64,000 nt of DNA, taken from contig NZ_JAPEOS010000003.1 of assembly GCF_026340975.1 (NCBI RefSeq), forward strand, positions 806,001 through 870,000, read 5' to 3'. Shown here in pieces: positions 29,388 through 37,386 of the stretch (position 1 is the first letter of the stretch; each line of letters begins with the position of its first letter). Made by a program: the position numbers and the translations under genes. The stretch comes from Streptomyces sp. NBC_01214 (GTDB lineage Bacteria > Actinomycetota > Actinomycetes > Streptomycetales > Streptomycetaceae). The notes beneath the pieces are model-generated. The model saw nothing but the letters and a program-made list of their open reading frames with translations. It searched no databases and was not told the DNA's origin.

Positions 29388-30370
29388 CCCGCGAGGCCGG
29401 CTGAGCGTACGGGGTCGCCGTGCAGCGCCCGCCAGTCGCTGGGGGTGAGGTCGTAGGCCTGTTTGAAGGTGCGACTGAAGTGGGCGGCGTTCGGGAAGCC
29501 CCAGTGCCGGGCGATGGCCGCGATCGAACGGTGCCGGGCGGCAGGTGCCGCGAGTTCGTCACGGCAGCGTTCCAGTCGCTGCGTCCGGATCCACTCGCTC
29601 AGGCAGACGCCGTGGCGTGCCAGGGTGGTGTAGAGCTGGCGGCGTGAGACGTGGTGGTGCGCAGCGATGCGTGCCGGGGTCAGGTCGTCGTCGCCCAAGT
29701 GGGCGCGGACGTAGTCCAGGATGCGCAGGTGCAGGGTTTCGCGCCAGGGCTCGGAAGTGAGGTGCTGGTCGCCGAGACGGGCCGTGACGAGGGCGCGCAA
29801 CAGTTGGATGCCCGGTCGGGCCGCCGCGTCCAGACCGTGTTCGGGGGAGGGCGCGGGGCACGCCTGGTGGCGGGCGATGCGCCGCAGGCAGGTGGCGGTG
29901 AGGTCGGCCAGCGGGTCCGTCCGGTCGAAGCGGACCGCGGTCACGCGGTCCAGCAGCTTCGGGGGCAGAGCGAGCTCCGTGCGCGGGATGCGGAAGAAGT
30001 GCTGGTGGATACCGTCCTTGTTGAACAGGGTGTAGGGGCGGGTGGTGTCGTACAGCGCCAGATCGCCGGGCTGTAGCACGGCCTCCCTCCCGTCCTGGAC
30101 GACCATGCTGCTCCCGGAGACCTGCAACCCGACGAACAGGCTCGGCTCCATGTCGTCGTGGGTGAGCGCGGGCGTACGTCGGATGGTCGTTGCGTTCGCG
30201 CGCACCGAGCAGACCTTCAGCGGCCCGACGCCGCTGATCGCACCCACCGTGCGAATCAGCCGGGGGTCCGATTGATGCGTGATCTCCACCCGCACCACGC
30301 TGCTCCAGATGACCTCGCGGATCGCCTCCGCCCGCTCTGCCGGCGCCATGACCGCGGCGTCGATCATCAT
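29384..30370 (-). CDS. Second AraC-family regulator, convergent
   Basis: This 328-residue regulator starts at ATG 30370 (MMIDAAVMAPAERAEAIREV) after GGAGG. The sensor part has an AraC_binding_2 look (SGSSMVVQDGREAVLQPGDL then ALYDTTRPY). The C-terminal helix-turn-helix pair is TPARIAAHHHVSRRQLYTTL and AAIARHWGFPNAAHFSRTFK, ending YDLTPSDWRAL. It overlaps the end of the previous AraC gene tail-to-tail by four bases. The two are related in architecture but are not recent duplicates. Its target is probably in the same region. Confidence 0.85.
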   Translation of the reverse strand: MMIDAAVMAPAERAEAIREVIWSSVVRVEITHQSDPRLIRTVGAISGVGPLKVCSVRANATTIRRTPALTHDDMEPSLFVGLQVSGSSMVVQDGREAVLQPGDLALYDTTRPYTLFNKDGIHQHFFRIPRTELALPPKLLDRVTAVRFDRTDPLADLTATCLRRIARHQACPAPSPEHGLDAAARPGIQLLRALVTARLGDQHLTSEPWRETLHLRILDYVRAHLGDDDLTPARIAAHHHVSRRQLYTTLARHGVCLSEWIRTQRLERCRDELAAPAARHRSIAAIARHWGFPNAAHFSRTFKQAYDLTPSDWRALHGDPVRSAGLAG

Positions 30371-30664
30371 CTGTCGGTTCCCCCTCCACCTCTGGCGCCT
30401 CTCAACGGGCCGGCCTGAAGGGGAAGTCAAGCGGGTGTCGGCATCAGAGACAAGGCGCGGCTCCGGGCGTTGCGCGCGGCATCGGTCCCGCCTCCTCTCC
30501 GACGGGCTTCAGCACTCCGCGGTGTCGGGCTCGGCCTTCACCCGGCCCGCCCCGTTGGCCGGTACTCGTCAGCGCTGCGAGGCGTCGCCCTAGACTTCAG
30601 GGTAAATGGTTCGCAAAACCAGGTACGGCGCGGGGGATCCTCGCCCAAGACGATGGGGTAGTCA

Positions 30665-31813
30665 GTGCTTCTGAAAACGTTCGGCTGGTCGTTCGCGGTC
30701 ACCGCGCTCGGTCTGATCGCGGCGGTGTTATACGGGGGGTGGGCCGGATTCGGGATCGTGGCGATCCTGTCCATCCTCGAAATCTCGGTGTCCTTCGACA
30801 ACGCCGTCGTCAACGCCGGGATCCTGAAGAAGATGAACGCCTTCTGGCAGAAGATCTTCCTCACCGTCGGTGTCCTGATCGCGGTCTTCGGCATGCGCCT
30901 GGTCTTCCCCGTCGTCATCGTCGCCGTCAGTGCCGAGATCGGTCCGATCGAAGCGGTACGGCTCGCGCTGGACGACAAGGACAAGTACCAGCAGCTGGTG
31001 ACCGACGCCCACCCGTCGATCGCCGCCTTCGGCGGCATGTTCCTCCTGATGATCTTCCTTGACTTCATCTTCGAGGACCGCGACTTCAAGTGGCTCGCGT
31101 GGCTGGAGCGCCCGCTCGCCAAGCTCGGCAAGATCGACATGCTCTCCGTCTGCATCGCGCTCATCGTGCTGCTCGTCTCCGCCATGACCTTCGCCACCCA
31201 CGCGCACCAGTACGGCGGCGTCCACGCGGACAAAGCGCAGACCGTCCTGATCTCCGGCGTCCTCGGCCTGATCACCTACCTGGTCGTCGGCGGTCTCTCC
31301 GGCTACTTCGAGAACAAGCTCGAGGAAGAGGAGGAGCGCGAGCACGAGGCCGAGGAAGCGGCCAGGACGAGCGGCACGAAGGTCCCGGCGGTCGTGATGG
31401 CCGGCAAGGCCGCGTTCTTCCTGTTCCTCTACCTCGAAGTCCTCGACGCGTCCTTCTCCTTCGACGGCGTCATCGCCGCCTTCGCCATCACCAACGACAT
31501 CGTCCTGATGTCGCTCGGCCTCGGCATCGGTGCGATGTACGTGCGTTCGCTGACGGTCTACCTGGTCCGCCAGGGCACCCTCGACGACTACGTCTACCTG
31601 GAGCACGGCGCGCACTACGCCATCGGCGCCCTCGCCGTGATCCTGCTCGTCACCATCCAGTACGAGATCCACGAGGTCATCACCGGCCTCGTCGGCGTCG
31701 TCCTGATCGGCTGGTCCTTCATCTCCTCGGTCCGGCGCAACCGCAGGCTCGCGGCGGCCGAGGCGCCGGCCGCGGGGTCCGACGAGAAGGCCGGGGTCCC
31801 CTCCGGCGTCTGA
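30665..31813 (+). CDS. DUF475/TerC-like integral membrane protein
   Basis: This 382-residue protein begins at GTG 30665 and has about nine hydrophobic helices. Landmarks SILEISVSFDNAVVNAGILK and YLEVLDASFSFDGVIAAFAI are duplicated acidic membrane motifs (E..xSxDN / D.SFSFDG), typical of the TerC-like DUF475 family thought to handle metal ions (manganese or tellurite stress). A charged linker (about 219-240, mostly Glu) splits the two halves. Leu22 is a TTA codon (30728-30730), suggesting bldA control. The 294-base gap upstream shows no gene. Confidence 0.85.
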   Translation: MLLKTFGWSFAVTALGLIAAVLYGGWAGFGIVAILSILEISVSFDNAVVNAGILKKMNAFWQKIFLTVGVLIAVFGMRLVFPVVIVAVSAEIGPIEAVRLALDDKDKYQQLVTDAHPSIAAFGGMFLLMIFLDFIFEDRDFKWLAWLERPLAKLGKIDMLSVCIALIVLLVSAMTFATHAHQYGGVHADKAQTVLISGVLGLITYLVVGGLSGYFENKLEEEEEREHEAEEAARTSGTKVPAVVMAGKAAFFLFLYLEVLDASFSFDGVIAAFAITNDIVLMSLGLGIGAMYVRSLTVYLVRQGTLDDYVYLEHGAHYAIGALAVILLVTIQYEIHEVITGLVGVVLIGWSFISSVRRNRRLAAAEAPAAGSDEKAGVPSGV

Positions 31814-31946
31814 GCCGGGCCGCCGGTGCGGGCCGCGGAACCGCCGTCAGGCGCAAGGGTCGTGCTCGGCCATTGATCCGCGGCCCGCGCGGAGCATCAC
31901 CGGGGAGCGGTGCAGCAGCCGGGCGGGGGCACTGGCCCCGGGCTGA

Positions 31947-34316
31947 TCAGTACGGCCAGGACCAGTCCGCGACGTGCGGCAGGTCGGTGCCGTGTGCGCG
32001 GATCCAGTCGTGATGGTGGATGCGCTGGTCGACCATGGCCTGGCGCAGTCCCTCGGTGCGGCTTGCGAGGCCGGGTACGCGGTCGATGACGTCCATGACG
32101 AGTCGGTAGCGGTCCATGTCGTTGCGCACGACCATGTCGAAGGGGGTGGTCGTGGTGCCGGACTCCGTGTAGCCGCGGACGTGCAGCTGGGGGTGGCCGG
32201 TCCGGCGGTAGGCGAGGCGGTGGATGAGCCACGGGTAGCCGTGGTAGGCGAAGATCACCGGCTTGTCGGTGGTGAAGAGGGCGTCGTACTCGGGGTTCGT
32301 CAGGCCGTGGGGGTGTTCCTCGTGGGGCATGAGTCGGGCGATGTCGACGACGTTGACGACGCGGACGGCCAGCGCGGGGAGGTGCTCGCGGAGCAGGGCC
32401 GCGGCGGCCAGCACCTCCATGGTGGGTACGTCGCCGGCGCAGGCGAGTACGACGTCCGGTTCGCGGGATCCGTGGTCGGTGCCGGCCCACTCCCAGATGC
32501 CTGCGCCGCGCGTCACGTGGGTGCGGGCCTCGTCGATGGGCAGCCAGTTGAAGCAGGGCTGTTTGCCGGCGACGATGACGTTGACCTGGTCGCGGCTGCG
32601 CAGGGCGTGGTCGGCCACGGCGAGGAGGGTGTTGGCGTCCGGCGGCAGGTAGACCCGTACGACTTCGGGGCTCTTGTTGAGGACGTGGTCGACGAATCCG
32701 GGGTCCTGGTGGGAGAAGCCGTTGTTGTCCTGGCGCCAGACGTGGGAGGTGAGCAGGTAGTTGAGGGAGGCGATCGGAGCGCGCCAGGACAGTTCGCGTG
32801 CGGTCTTCAGCCACTTGATGTGCTGGCCGACCATGGAGTCGACGATGTGGGCGAAGGCCTCGTAGGTGGAGAAGAGGCCGTGGCGGCCGGTGAGGAGGTA
32901 GCCCTCCAGCCAGCCCTGGCAGACGTGTTCGGAGAGGATCTCCATGACCCGGCCGTCGCGGGACAGGTTGCGGTCCGTGGGCTCCGTGATGCCCTGCCAG
33001 GCCTTGCCGGTGGCTTCGTACAGGTCGTCCAGCCGGTTGGAGGCGGTCTCGTCCGGACCGACGACCCTGAAGTCCCGTCGCTCAGCCGTGTCCCGCATGA
33101 TCTGCGTGAGGAAGCGGCCGAGGACGCGGGTCGGTTCGTGGAGGGTGCGGCCGGGCTTGTCGACGGGGACGGCGTGCTGGTCGAGCGTGGGCAGCGGCAG
33201 GGGCCGCAGGAGGCGGCCTCCGTTCGCGTACGGCACGGCGCCGAGGCGGCGCTCGCCCTTCGGAACGCAGGCCAGGACCTGCGGCGTCGGGTGGCCGTCG
33301 GCGTCGAAGAGTTCCTCCGGCCGGTACGAGCGCAGCCAGTCCTCCAGCTGCCGCAGGTGTGCCGGGTTCTCGCGCACCCCGGCGAGCGGGACCTGGTGGG
33401 CGCGCCACGTGCCCTCGACCGGGTCGCCGTCGACGGACACCGGACCGGTCCAGCCCTTGGGCGTCCGCAGGACGATCACCGGCCAGCGTGCGTACTCCCC
33501 TCCGGGCTCGGTGCCCGCCGTCCGTGCCTCCTGCTGGATCGCGGCGATGCGGTCCACGGCGTGGTCCAGCGCGCGGGCCATGGCGCGGTGCACCTGGGCG
33601 GGGTCGCTGCCGGTCACGTACAGCGGGTCGTGCCCGTAGCCGCGCAGCAGCGCGTCGAGCTCGGCCTCGGGGATCCGGGACAGCACCGTCGGGTTGGCGA
33701 TCTTGTAGCCGTTCAGGTGCAGGATCGGCAGGACCGCCCCGTCGTGGACCGGGTCGAGGAACTTGTTCGAATGCCAGGACGCGGCGAGCGGTCCCGTCTC
33801 CGCCTCGCCGTCGCCGATGACGCAGGCCACCAGCAGGCCGGGGTGGTCGAAGGCGGCTCCGTAGGCGTGGGAGAGGGCGTATCCCAGCTCCCCGCCCTCG
33901 TGCACGGAACCGGGGGTCTCCGGCGCCACGTGGCTCGGCACTCCGCCGGGGAAGGAGAACTGCCGGAAGAGCTTGGCCATGCCGTCGGCATCGCGGCCCA
34001 CGTCCGGGTAGGTCTCGCTGTACGTGCCCTCCAGCCAGGAGTTGGCGAGGACGGCGGGTCCGCCGTGGCCCGGGCCCCAGACGCACAGGGCTTCCAGCGA
34101 GCGTTCCCCGATGACGCGGTTGAGGTGGGTGTGCACCAGGTTCAGGCCGGGCGAGGTGCCCCAGTGACCGAGCAGCCGCGGCTTGATGTGCTCCGGCCGG
34201 AGCGGTTCGGCCAGCAGGGGGTTGCCCATGAGGTAGATCTGACCGACGGCCAGGTAGTTCGCGGCGCGCCAGTGGGCGTCCAGTTCCGAGATCGAATGCG
34301 CGCTCAACGCGGTCAT
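31947..34316 (-). CDS. xfp: Phosphoketolase
   Basis: This 789-residue thiamine-diphosphate enzyme splits xylulose-5-phosphate and/or fructose-6-phosphate into acetyl phosphate and an aldose phosphate. Visible landmarks are [39 protein letters not shown], the ThDP motif [20 protein letters not shown] and [13 protein letters not shown]. The length is normal. ATG 34316 follows AGGAG. It is divergent from a universal stress protein, and the shared 242-base promoter region holds an AGGGACGATCGGCCCT box. That links it to the response-regulator locus next door. A role in energy supply under low oxygen is plausible. Confidence 0.95.
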   Translation of the reverse strand: MTALSAHSISELDAHWRAANYLAVGQIYLMGNPLLAEPLRPEHIKPRLLGHWGTSPGLNLVHTHLNRVIGERSLEALCVWGPGHGGPAVLANSWLEGTYSETYPDVGRDADGMAKLFRQFSFPGGVPSHVAPETPGSVHEGGELGYALSHAYGAAFDHPGLLVACVIGDGEAETGPLAASWHSNKFLDPVHDGAVLPILHLNGYKIANPTVLSRIPEAELDALLRGYGHDPLYVTGSDPAQVHRAMARALDHAVDRIAAIQQEARTAGTEPGGEYARWPVIVLRTPKGWTGPVSVDGDPVEGTWRAHQVPLAGVRENPAHLRQLEDWLRSYRPEELFDADGHPTPQVLACVPKGERRLGAVPYANGGRLLRPLPLPTLDQHAVPVDKPGRTLHEPTRVLGRFLTQIMRDTAERRDFRVVGPDETASNRLDDLYEATGKAWQGITEPTDRNLSRDGRVMEILSEHVCQGWLEGYLLTGRHGLFSTYEAFAHIVDSMVGQHIKWLKTARELSWRAPIASLNYLLTSHVWRQDNNGFSHQDPGFVDHVLNKSPEVVRVYLPPDANTLLAVADHALRSRDQVNVIVAGKQPCFNWLPIDEARTHVTRGAGIWEWAGTDHGSREPDVVLACAGDVPTMEVLAAAALLREHLPALAVRVVNVVDIARLMPHEEHPHGLTNPEYDALFTTDKPVIFAYHGYPWLIHRLAYRRTGHPQLHVRGYTESGTTTTPFDMVVRNDMDRYRLVMDVIDRVPGLASRTEGLRQAMVDQRIHHHDWIRAHGTDLPHVADWSWPY

Positions 34317-34409
34317 GTCCGCTCCTGCGTACGAGGGTCCGGGACGTTCGTCGACTGAGCCGATGCCGACACCCTGCACCCTGCCGGGGTACGGCCGGCA
34401 GGGGAGGAC

Positions 34410-34437
34410 CGTCCCTCGGCGAGGGACGATCGGCCCT
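34410..34437. promoter_or_regulatory. DevR-like palindromic box between phosphoketolase and stress protein
   Basis: AGGGACGATCGGCCCT (34422-34437) is a 16-base palindrome with one mismatch pair. It overlaps a second inverted repeat, CGTCCCT (34410-34416) with AGGGACG (34422-34428). The perfect version of the first motif lies at 36346-36361 next to the response-regulator gene. I infer binding by that DevR-type regulator. Confidence 0.6.
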
Positions 34438-34558
34438 TATCCGCACCCGCCCGGCCCGAGGACAGTGGACTCCGGTGGCGCCCGGTCCTCCCCGGCCGGC
34501 GCCACCCGTTCCAGCCTGCGACCCCGATGCTTCGCGCATCAGTACGGAGGACAGACCT

Positions 34559-35401
34559 GTGAAGCGCACCCTCGTCGTCGGAGTGGACGGTTCCGCCGAG
34601 AGCCGGGCCGCTGCCGACTGGGCCGCGCGGGAAGCCGTGCGCCGCGACATGCACGTGCACGTGGTGCACGCCTGGCTGTGGCAGCCGCTCGCCGTCCCGG
34701 TCGTCCAGGACCGCGGCACCGAGGCCCGCCGGGCCCAGGAGATCCTGGAGGAGACGGAGGCCGGGCTCACGCGCCGACACCCGCGGCTCTCGCTCTCCGC
34801 GGAAGTGGTGCCGGACGTTCCCGTACCGGCCCTGCTGCGCGCCGCCAAGGACGCCGAGATGCTGGTGCTCGGCACCCGCGGGCACGGCGCGCTGGCAGGC
34901 TTCCTGCTGGGTTCCTACGGGCAGCAGCTGATCGCCTCCGCCGAGTGCCCCGTCGTCTCCGTCCGGGCCCGCGACGGCAAGCCGGTGTGCGGGGGCGACG
35001 AGGGCGAGGTCGTCGTCGGGCAGCAAGGCGGCGTGCAGGAGTCCGCCGAGGTACTGGGCTTCGCCTTCGAGGCGGCCGCAGCGCGCAAGGTCCCGCTCCG
35101 CGCGGTCCGGGCCTGGGGCCCGCCCCCGGTCTACGGCTACAGCCCTGGTTCGATGTGGATCGCCGAACAGTTCGGCGGTCTGGAGCCGTTCGAGAAGGTC
35201 GCGCTGGAACAGGCGCTGGAGCCGTGGAGGCTGAGGTTCCCCGAGGTGGAGGTCGTCGCGCACGTGGAGCGGGGCAGCGCCGGCCACGTGCTGTTGTCCG
35301 AGGCGTCGGACGCCCGGCTGGTCGTCGTCGGCCGCCGGGTCCGCGAGTCGGCGGTGGGCGTGCGGATCGGGTCGGTGGCCCATGCCGTGCTCCACCACTA
35401 G
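34559..35401 (+). CDS. Two-domain universal stress protein, ended early by TAG
   Basis: This 280-residue protein starts at GTG 34559, eight bases after GGAGG. Domain 1 has LVVGVDGSAESRAAADWAAR and GTRGHGALAGFLLGSYGQQL then CPVVSVR. Domain 2 has the matching VVVGRRVRESAVGVRIGSVA. The frame stops at TAG 35399-35401 after AHAVLHH. The next ten codons in the same frame read ACPVAVVPHR and then TGA (35432-35434), exactly the terminal strand this family normally has. A nonsense mutation or readthrough therefore removes the last strand. It shares the DevR-like promoter box with the phosphoketolase. Confidence 0.9.
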   Translation: MKRTLVVGVDGSAESRAAADWAAREAVRRDMHVHVVHAWLWQPLAVPVVQDRGTEARRAQEILEETEAGLTRRHPRLSLSAEVVPDVPVPALLRAAKDAEMLVLGTRGHGALAGFLLGSYGQQLIASAECPVVSVRARDGKPVCGGDEGEVVVGQQGGVQESAEVLGFAFEAAAARKVPLRAVRAWGPPPVYGYSPGSMWIAEQFGGLEPFEKVALEQALEPWRLRFPEVEVVAHVERGSAGHVLLSEASDARLVVVGRRVRESAVGVRIGSVAHAVLHH

Positions 35402-35513
35402 GCCTGCCCCGTCGCCGTCGTCCCGCACCGCTGACCCCCGGGCCGACGGCGGGCCGAAGTCGACGGCGGGCTGACGGGCTGACAGGCCGACGGGCCGAGG
35501 GGCCGACGGCGGA

Positions 35514-35544
35514 GCCGGGCACGCGATCGTACGGCGTGCCCGGC
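35514..35544. terminator. Bidirectional hairpin terminator
   Basis: GCCGGGCACGC (35514-35524) and GCGTGCCCGGC (35534-35544) are perfect complements around nine bases. They lie between the convergent stress protein and response regulator genes. The DNA just before it (35435-35513) is a run of GGCCGACGGGC-like short repeats. Confidence 0.8.
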
Positions 35545-35562
35545 CCTTCCCGCGGACGGCTC

Positions 35563-36270
35563 CTATTCGGCGGCCGGGGCCGGGTGCCGGCCGGGCGGGG
35601 TCAGCGCGTGACTGGCGATCACCGCGGCCTGGACGCGCCTCTCCACGCCGAGCTTGATGAAGAGCCGCGAGATGATGTTCTTGACGGTCTTCTCCGCGAG
35701 GTACAGCCGCCCGCCGATCTCCCGGTTGGTGAGACCCTCGCTGACCATGAGGAGGATCTCCTTCTCCCGGTCCGTGAAGCCGGGAAGCCCCGGGGCCCGC
35801 TCCTCCTTGGGCACGTCGCCGCGCATGCGGGCCATCAGACGCGTGGTGGCCCCGGGGTCGAGCATCGACTGGCCGGCGGCCACCGTCCGGACGGCGGTCA
35901 CGAGGTCGGTGCCGGTGATCTGCTTGAGCACGTAGCCGGAGGCCCCCGCCATCACGGCGTCCAGCAGCGCCTCCTCGTCGTCGAACGACGTGAGCATCAG
36001 GCAGGCCAGCTCGGGCATCCGCGAGCGCAACTCCCGGCACACGCTCACCCCGTCGCCGTCCTGGAGCCGTACGTCCAAGATCGCGACCCGGGGGCGCAGC
36101 GCGGGGACGCGGGCCAGCGCCTGTTCCGCCGTGCCCGCCTCACCGACCACGGTCAGGTCGGGCTCGGCGTCCAACAGGTCGTGCACTCCCCGGCGTACGA
36201 CTTCGTGGTCGTCGAGCAGGAAGACGCTGATGGGCTCCGTCGCGGGGGAGGGGACACCGCTGCCGGTCAT
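35563..36270 (-). CDS. NarL/FixJ-type response regulator, DevR/OsdR-like
   Basis: This 235-residue regulator has a receiver domain (VFLLDDHEVVRRGVHDLLDA, phospho-acceptor Asp66 in AILDVRLQDG, Thr/Ser in LTS, Lys in YVLKQ) and a LuxR-type helix-turn-helix (FTDREKEILLMVSEGLTNRE and KTVKNIISRLFIKLGVERRV). The sequence style and neighbours (phosphoketolase, Usp, PNPOx protein, two-GAF kinase) match the DevR/DosR group that controls dormancy genes. ATG 36270 follows AAGGAG. A perfect palindrome at 36346-36361 lies 76 bases upstream, so it is probably autoregulated. The partner kinase is probably that at 37387-39105. Confidence 0.9.
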   Translation of the reverse strand: MTGSGVPSPATEPISVFLLDDHEVVRRGVHDLLDAEPDLTVVGEAGTAEQALARVPALRPRVAILDVRLQDGDGVSVCRELRSRMPELACLMLTSFDDEEALLDAVMAGASGYVLKQITGTDLVTAVRTVAAGQSMLDPGATTRLMARMRGDVPKEERAPGLPGFTDREKEILLMVSEGLTNREIGGRLYLAEKTVKNIISRLFIKLGVERRVQAAVIASHALTPPGRHPAPAAE

Positions 36271-36345
36271 GACGCAACTCCTTCGCCTGGGTCCGTCCTT
36301 GACGCACGAACACCGAAATCCTGCCTCCCCCACGGCCGAACGGAC

Positions 36346-36361
36346 AGGGCCGATCGGCCCT
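36346..36361. promoter_or_regulatory. Perfect DevR-like box
   Basis: AGGGCCGATCGGCCCT is a perfect 16-base palindrome between the response regulator (start 36270) and the divergent STAS gene (start 36534). It is the best copy of the motif in the window and is placed to control both directions. Confidence 0.65.
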
Positions 36362-36409
36362 CATCGACCACGTACCGCATGAGGCAAGGAGGTCGGAGCC
36401 TCCGAAAGA

Positions 36410-36430
36410 AGGGACCTTCGGCCCTGTCCC
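36410..36430. promoter_or_regulatory. Second, degenerate DevR-like box
   Basis: AGGGACCTTCGGCCCT (36410-36425) keeps the outer AGGG...GGCCCT of the neighbouring perfect box, and GGGAC...GTCCC arms are also present (36411-36415, 36426-36430). Two boxes about 64 bases apart suit cooperative dimer binding upstream of the STAS-PNPOx operon. Confidence 0.4.
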
Positions 36431-36533
36431 GAGGGCCTGCCGGGCCTTTCCGCGTACCCGCCGCACCGGATGAACTGAGGGCGCACGGGGAACGGCGCGA
36501 CTCGACGGAGCCGCACGCAGCGCGGAGGAAGCC

Positions 36534-36860
36534 ATGACGACCGCCTTGATCGACCTGAAGACCGTGGGCCGCGACGACCGCGGTGTGAGAATCGCCCTGG
36601 CCGGAGAGCTCGACTTCTACACGGCCGGGCAAGTGGCACCGCGCCTGCGCGAGCTCGCCGGATCCGGCCACCGCAACATCGTCCTGGACCTGTGCGGCCT
36701 CTCCTTCTGCGACAGCGCGGGCATCGACCTCCTCATCCGTCTCCACCGCCGCTGCTGCGCCGAGGGAACACGCCTCCTGCTGTGCGACGTTCCGCCCCTG
36801 GTGGTGAAGTCCATGCGGGTGCTCGCTGCCGACCGAGACCTGCAGTTCGTCGTCCTGTGA
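36534..36860 (+). CDS. STAS-domain anti-anti-sigma factor
   Basis: This 108-residue single STAS domain includes GVRIALAGELDFYTAGQV and IVLDLCGLSFCDSAGIDLLI, with the phospho-serine site at Ser61 (DSAG). Such proteins release sigma factors from anti-sigma kinases when unphosphorylated. ATG 36534 follows GCGGAGGAA. It is first in a two-gene operon with the PNPOx-like gene (10-base gap) behind the DevR-like boxes. Confidence 0.88.
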   Translation: MTTALIDLKTVGRDDRGVRIALAGELDFYTAGQVAPRLRELAGSGHRNIVLDLCGLSFCDSAGIDLLIRLHRRCCAEGTRLLLCDVPPLVVKSMRVLAADRDLQFVVL

Positions 36861-36870
36861 GGTGCACACC

Positions 36871-37365
36871 ATGGATCAAGAAGCCTTACCGCGACCCGGC
36901 GGTCGGATCGGTGACGTGACCGCCGCCCGGCACATGCGGGAGCTGGACCGGGCCGAGGCCCTGCGGCTGCTCTCGACGGTGTCACTGGGACGCATCGTCT
37001 TCACGCAGCACGCGCTGCCCGCCGTCCGACCGGTCAACCACCTCGTCGAGGGCGAGGACATCATCGTCCGGATCCACGACGGCGGGGCGCTGGCCTCCCT
37101 GGCGGCGCCCGCCGACGCCCCCGGCGTGGTGGTGGCCTATGAAGCGGACGACATCGATCCCGTCACCCACCTCGGCTGGAGCGTCGTCATCACCGGCTAC
37201 GCGAGGGCCGTGGTCGACACCGACGAGGTGGACCGGTACGCGCACTTGCTACGCCCCTGGGTGGCACGCCCGATGACCAGCGCCCTGCGGATCCGCCCCG
37301 ACCTCGTCACCGGGTTTCGGCTGGAAGCGGACCCGACGCGGCTGGTGCCGGCGGCCCGGGCCTGA
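36871..37365 (+). CDS. PNPOx-like flavin-binding protein
   Basis: This 164-residue split-barrel protein of the pyridoxamine-phosphate-oxidase superfamily shows RLLSTVSLGRIVFTQHALPA, RPVNHLVEGEDIIVRIHDGG and GWSVVITGYARAV. Members of this group bind FMN or F420; several belong to the mycobacterial DosR regulon. ATG 36871 follows GAGGTG; GTG 36862 is an alternative. Codon 6 is TTA (36886-36888), giving possible bldA control. It is co-transcribed with the STAS gene and converges on the histidine kinase. Confidence 0.85.
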   Translation: MDQEALPRPGGRIGDVTAARHMRELDRAEALRLLSTVSLGRIVFTQHALPAVRPVNHLVEGEDIIVRIHDGGALASLAAPADAPGVVVAYEADDIDPVTHLGWSVVITGYARAVVDTDEVDRYAHLLRPWVARPMTSALRIRPDLVTGFRLEADPTRLVPAARA

Positions 37366-37386
37366 CCCCGCAAGGCGCCCCGGTCC

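Noticed and set aside
31974-34358. 794-codon plus-strand frame opposite phosphoketolase
   Set aside because: Shadow of a highly conserved gene.
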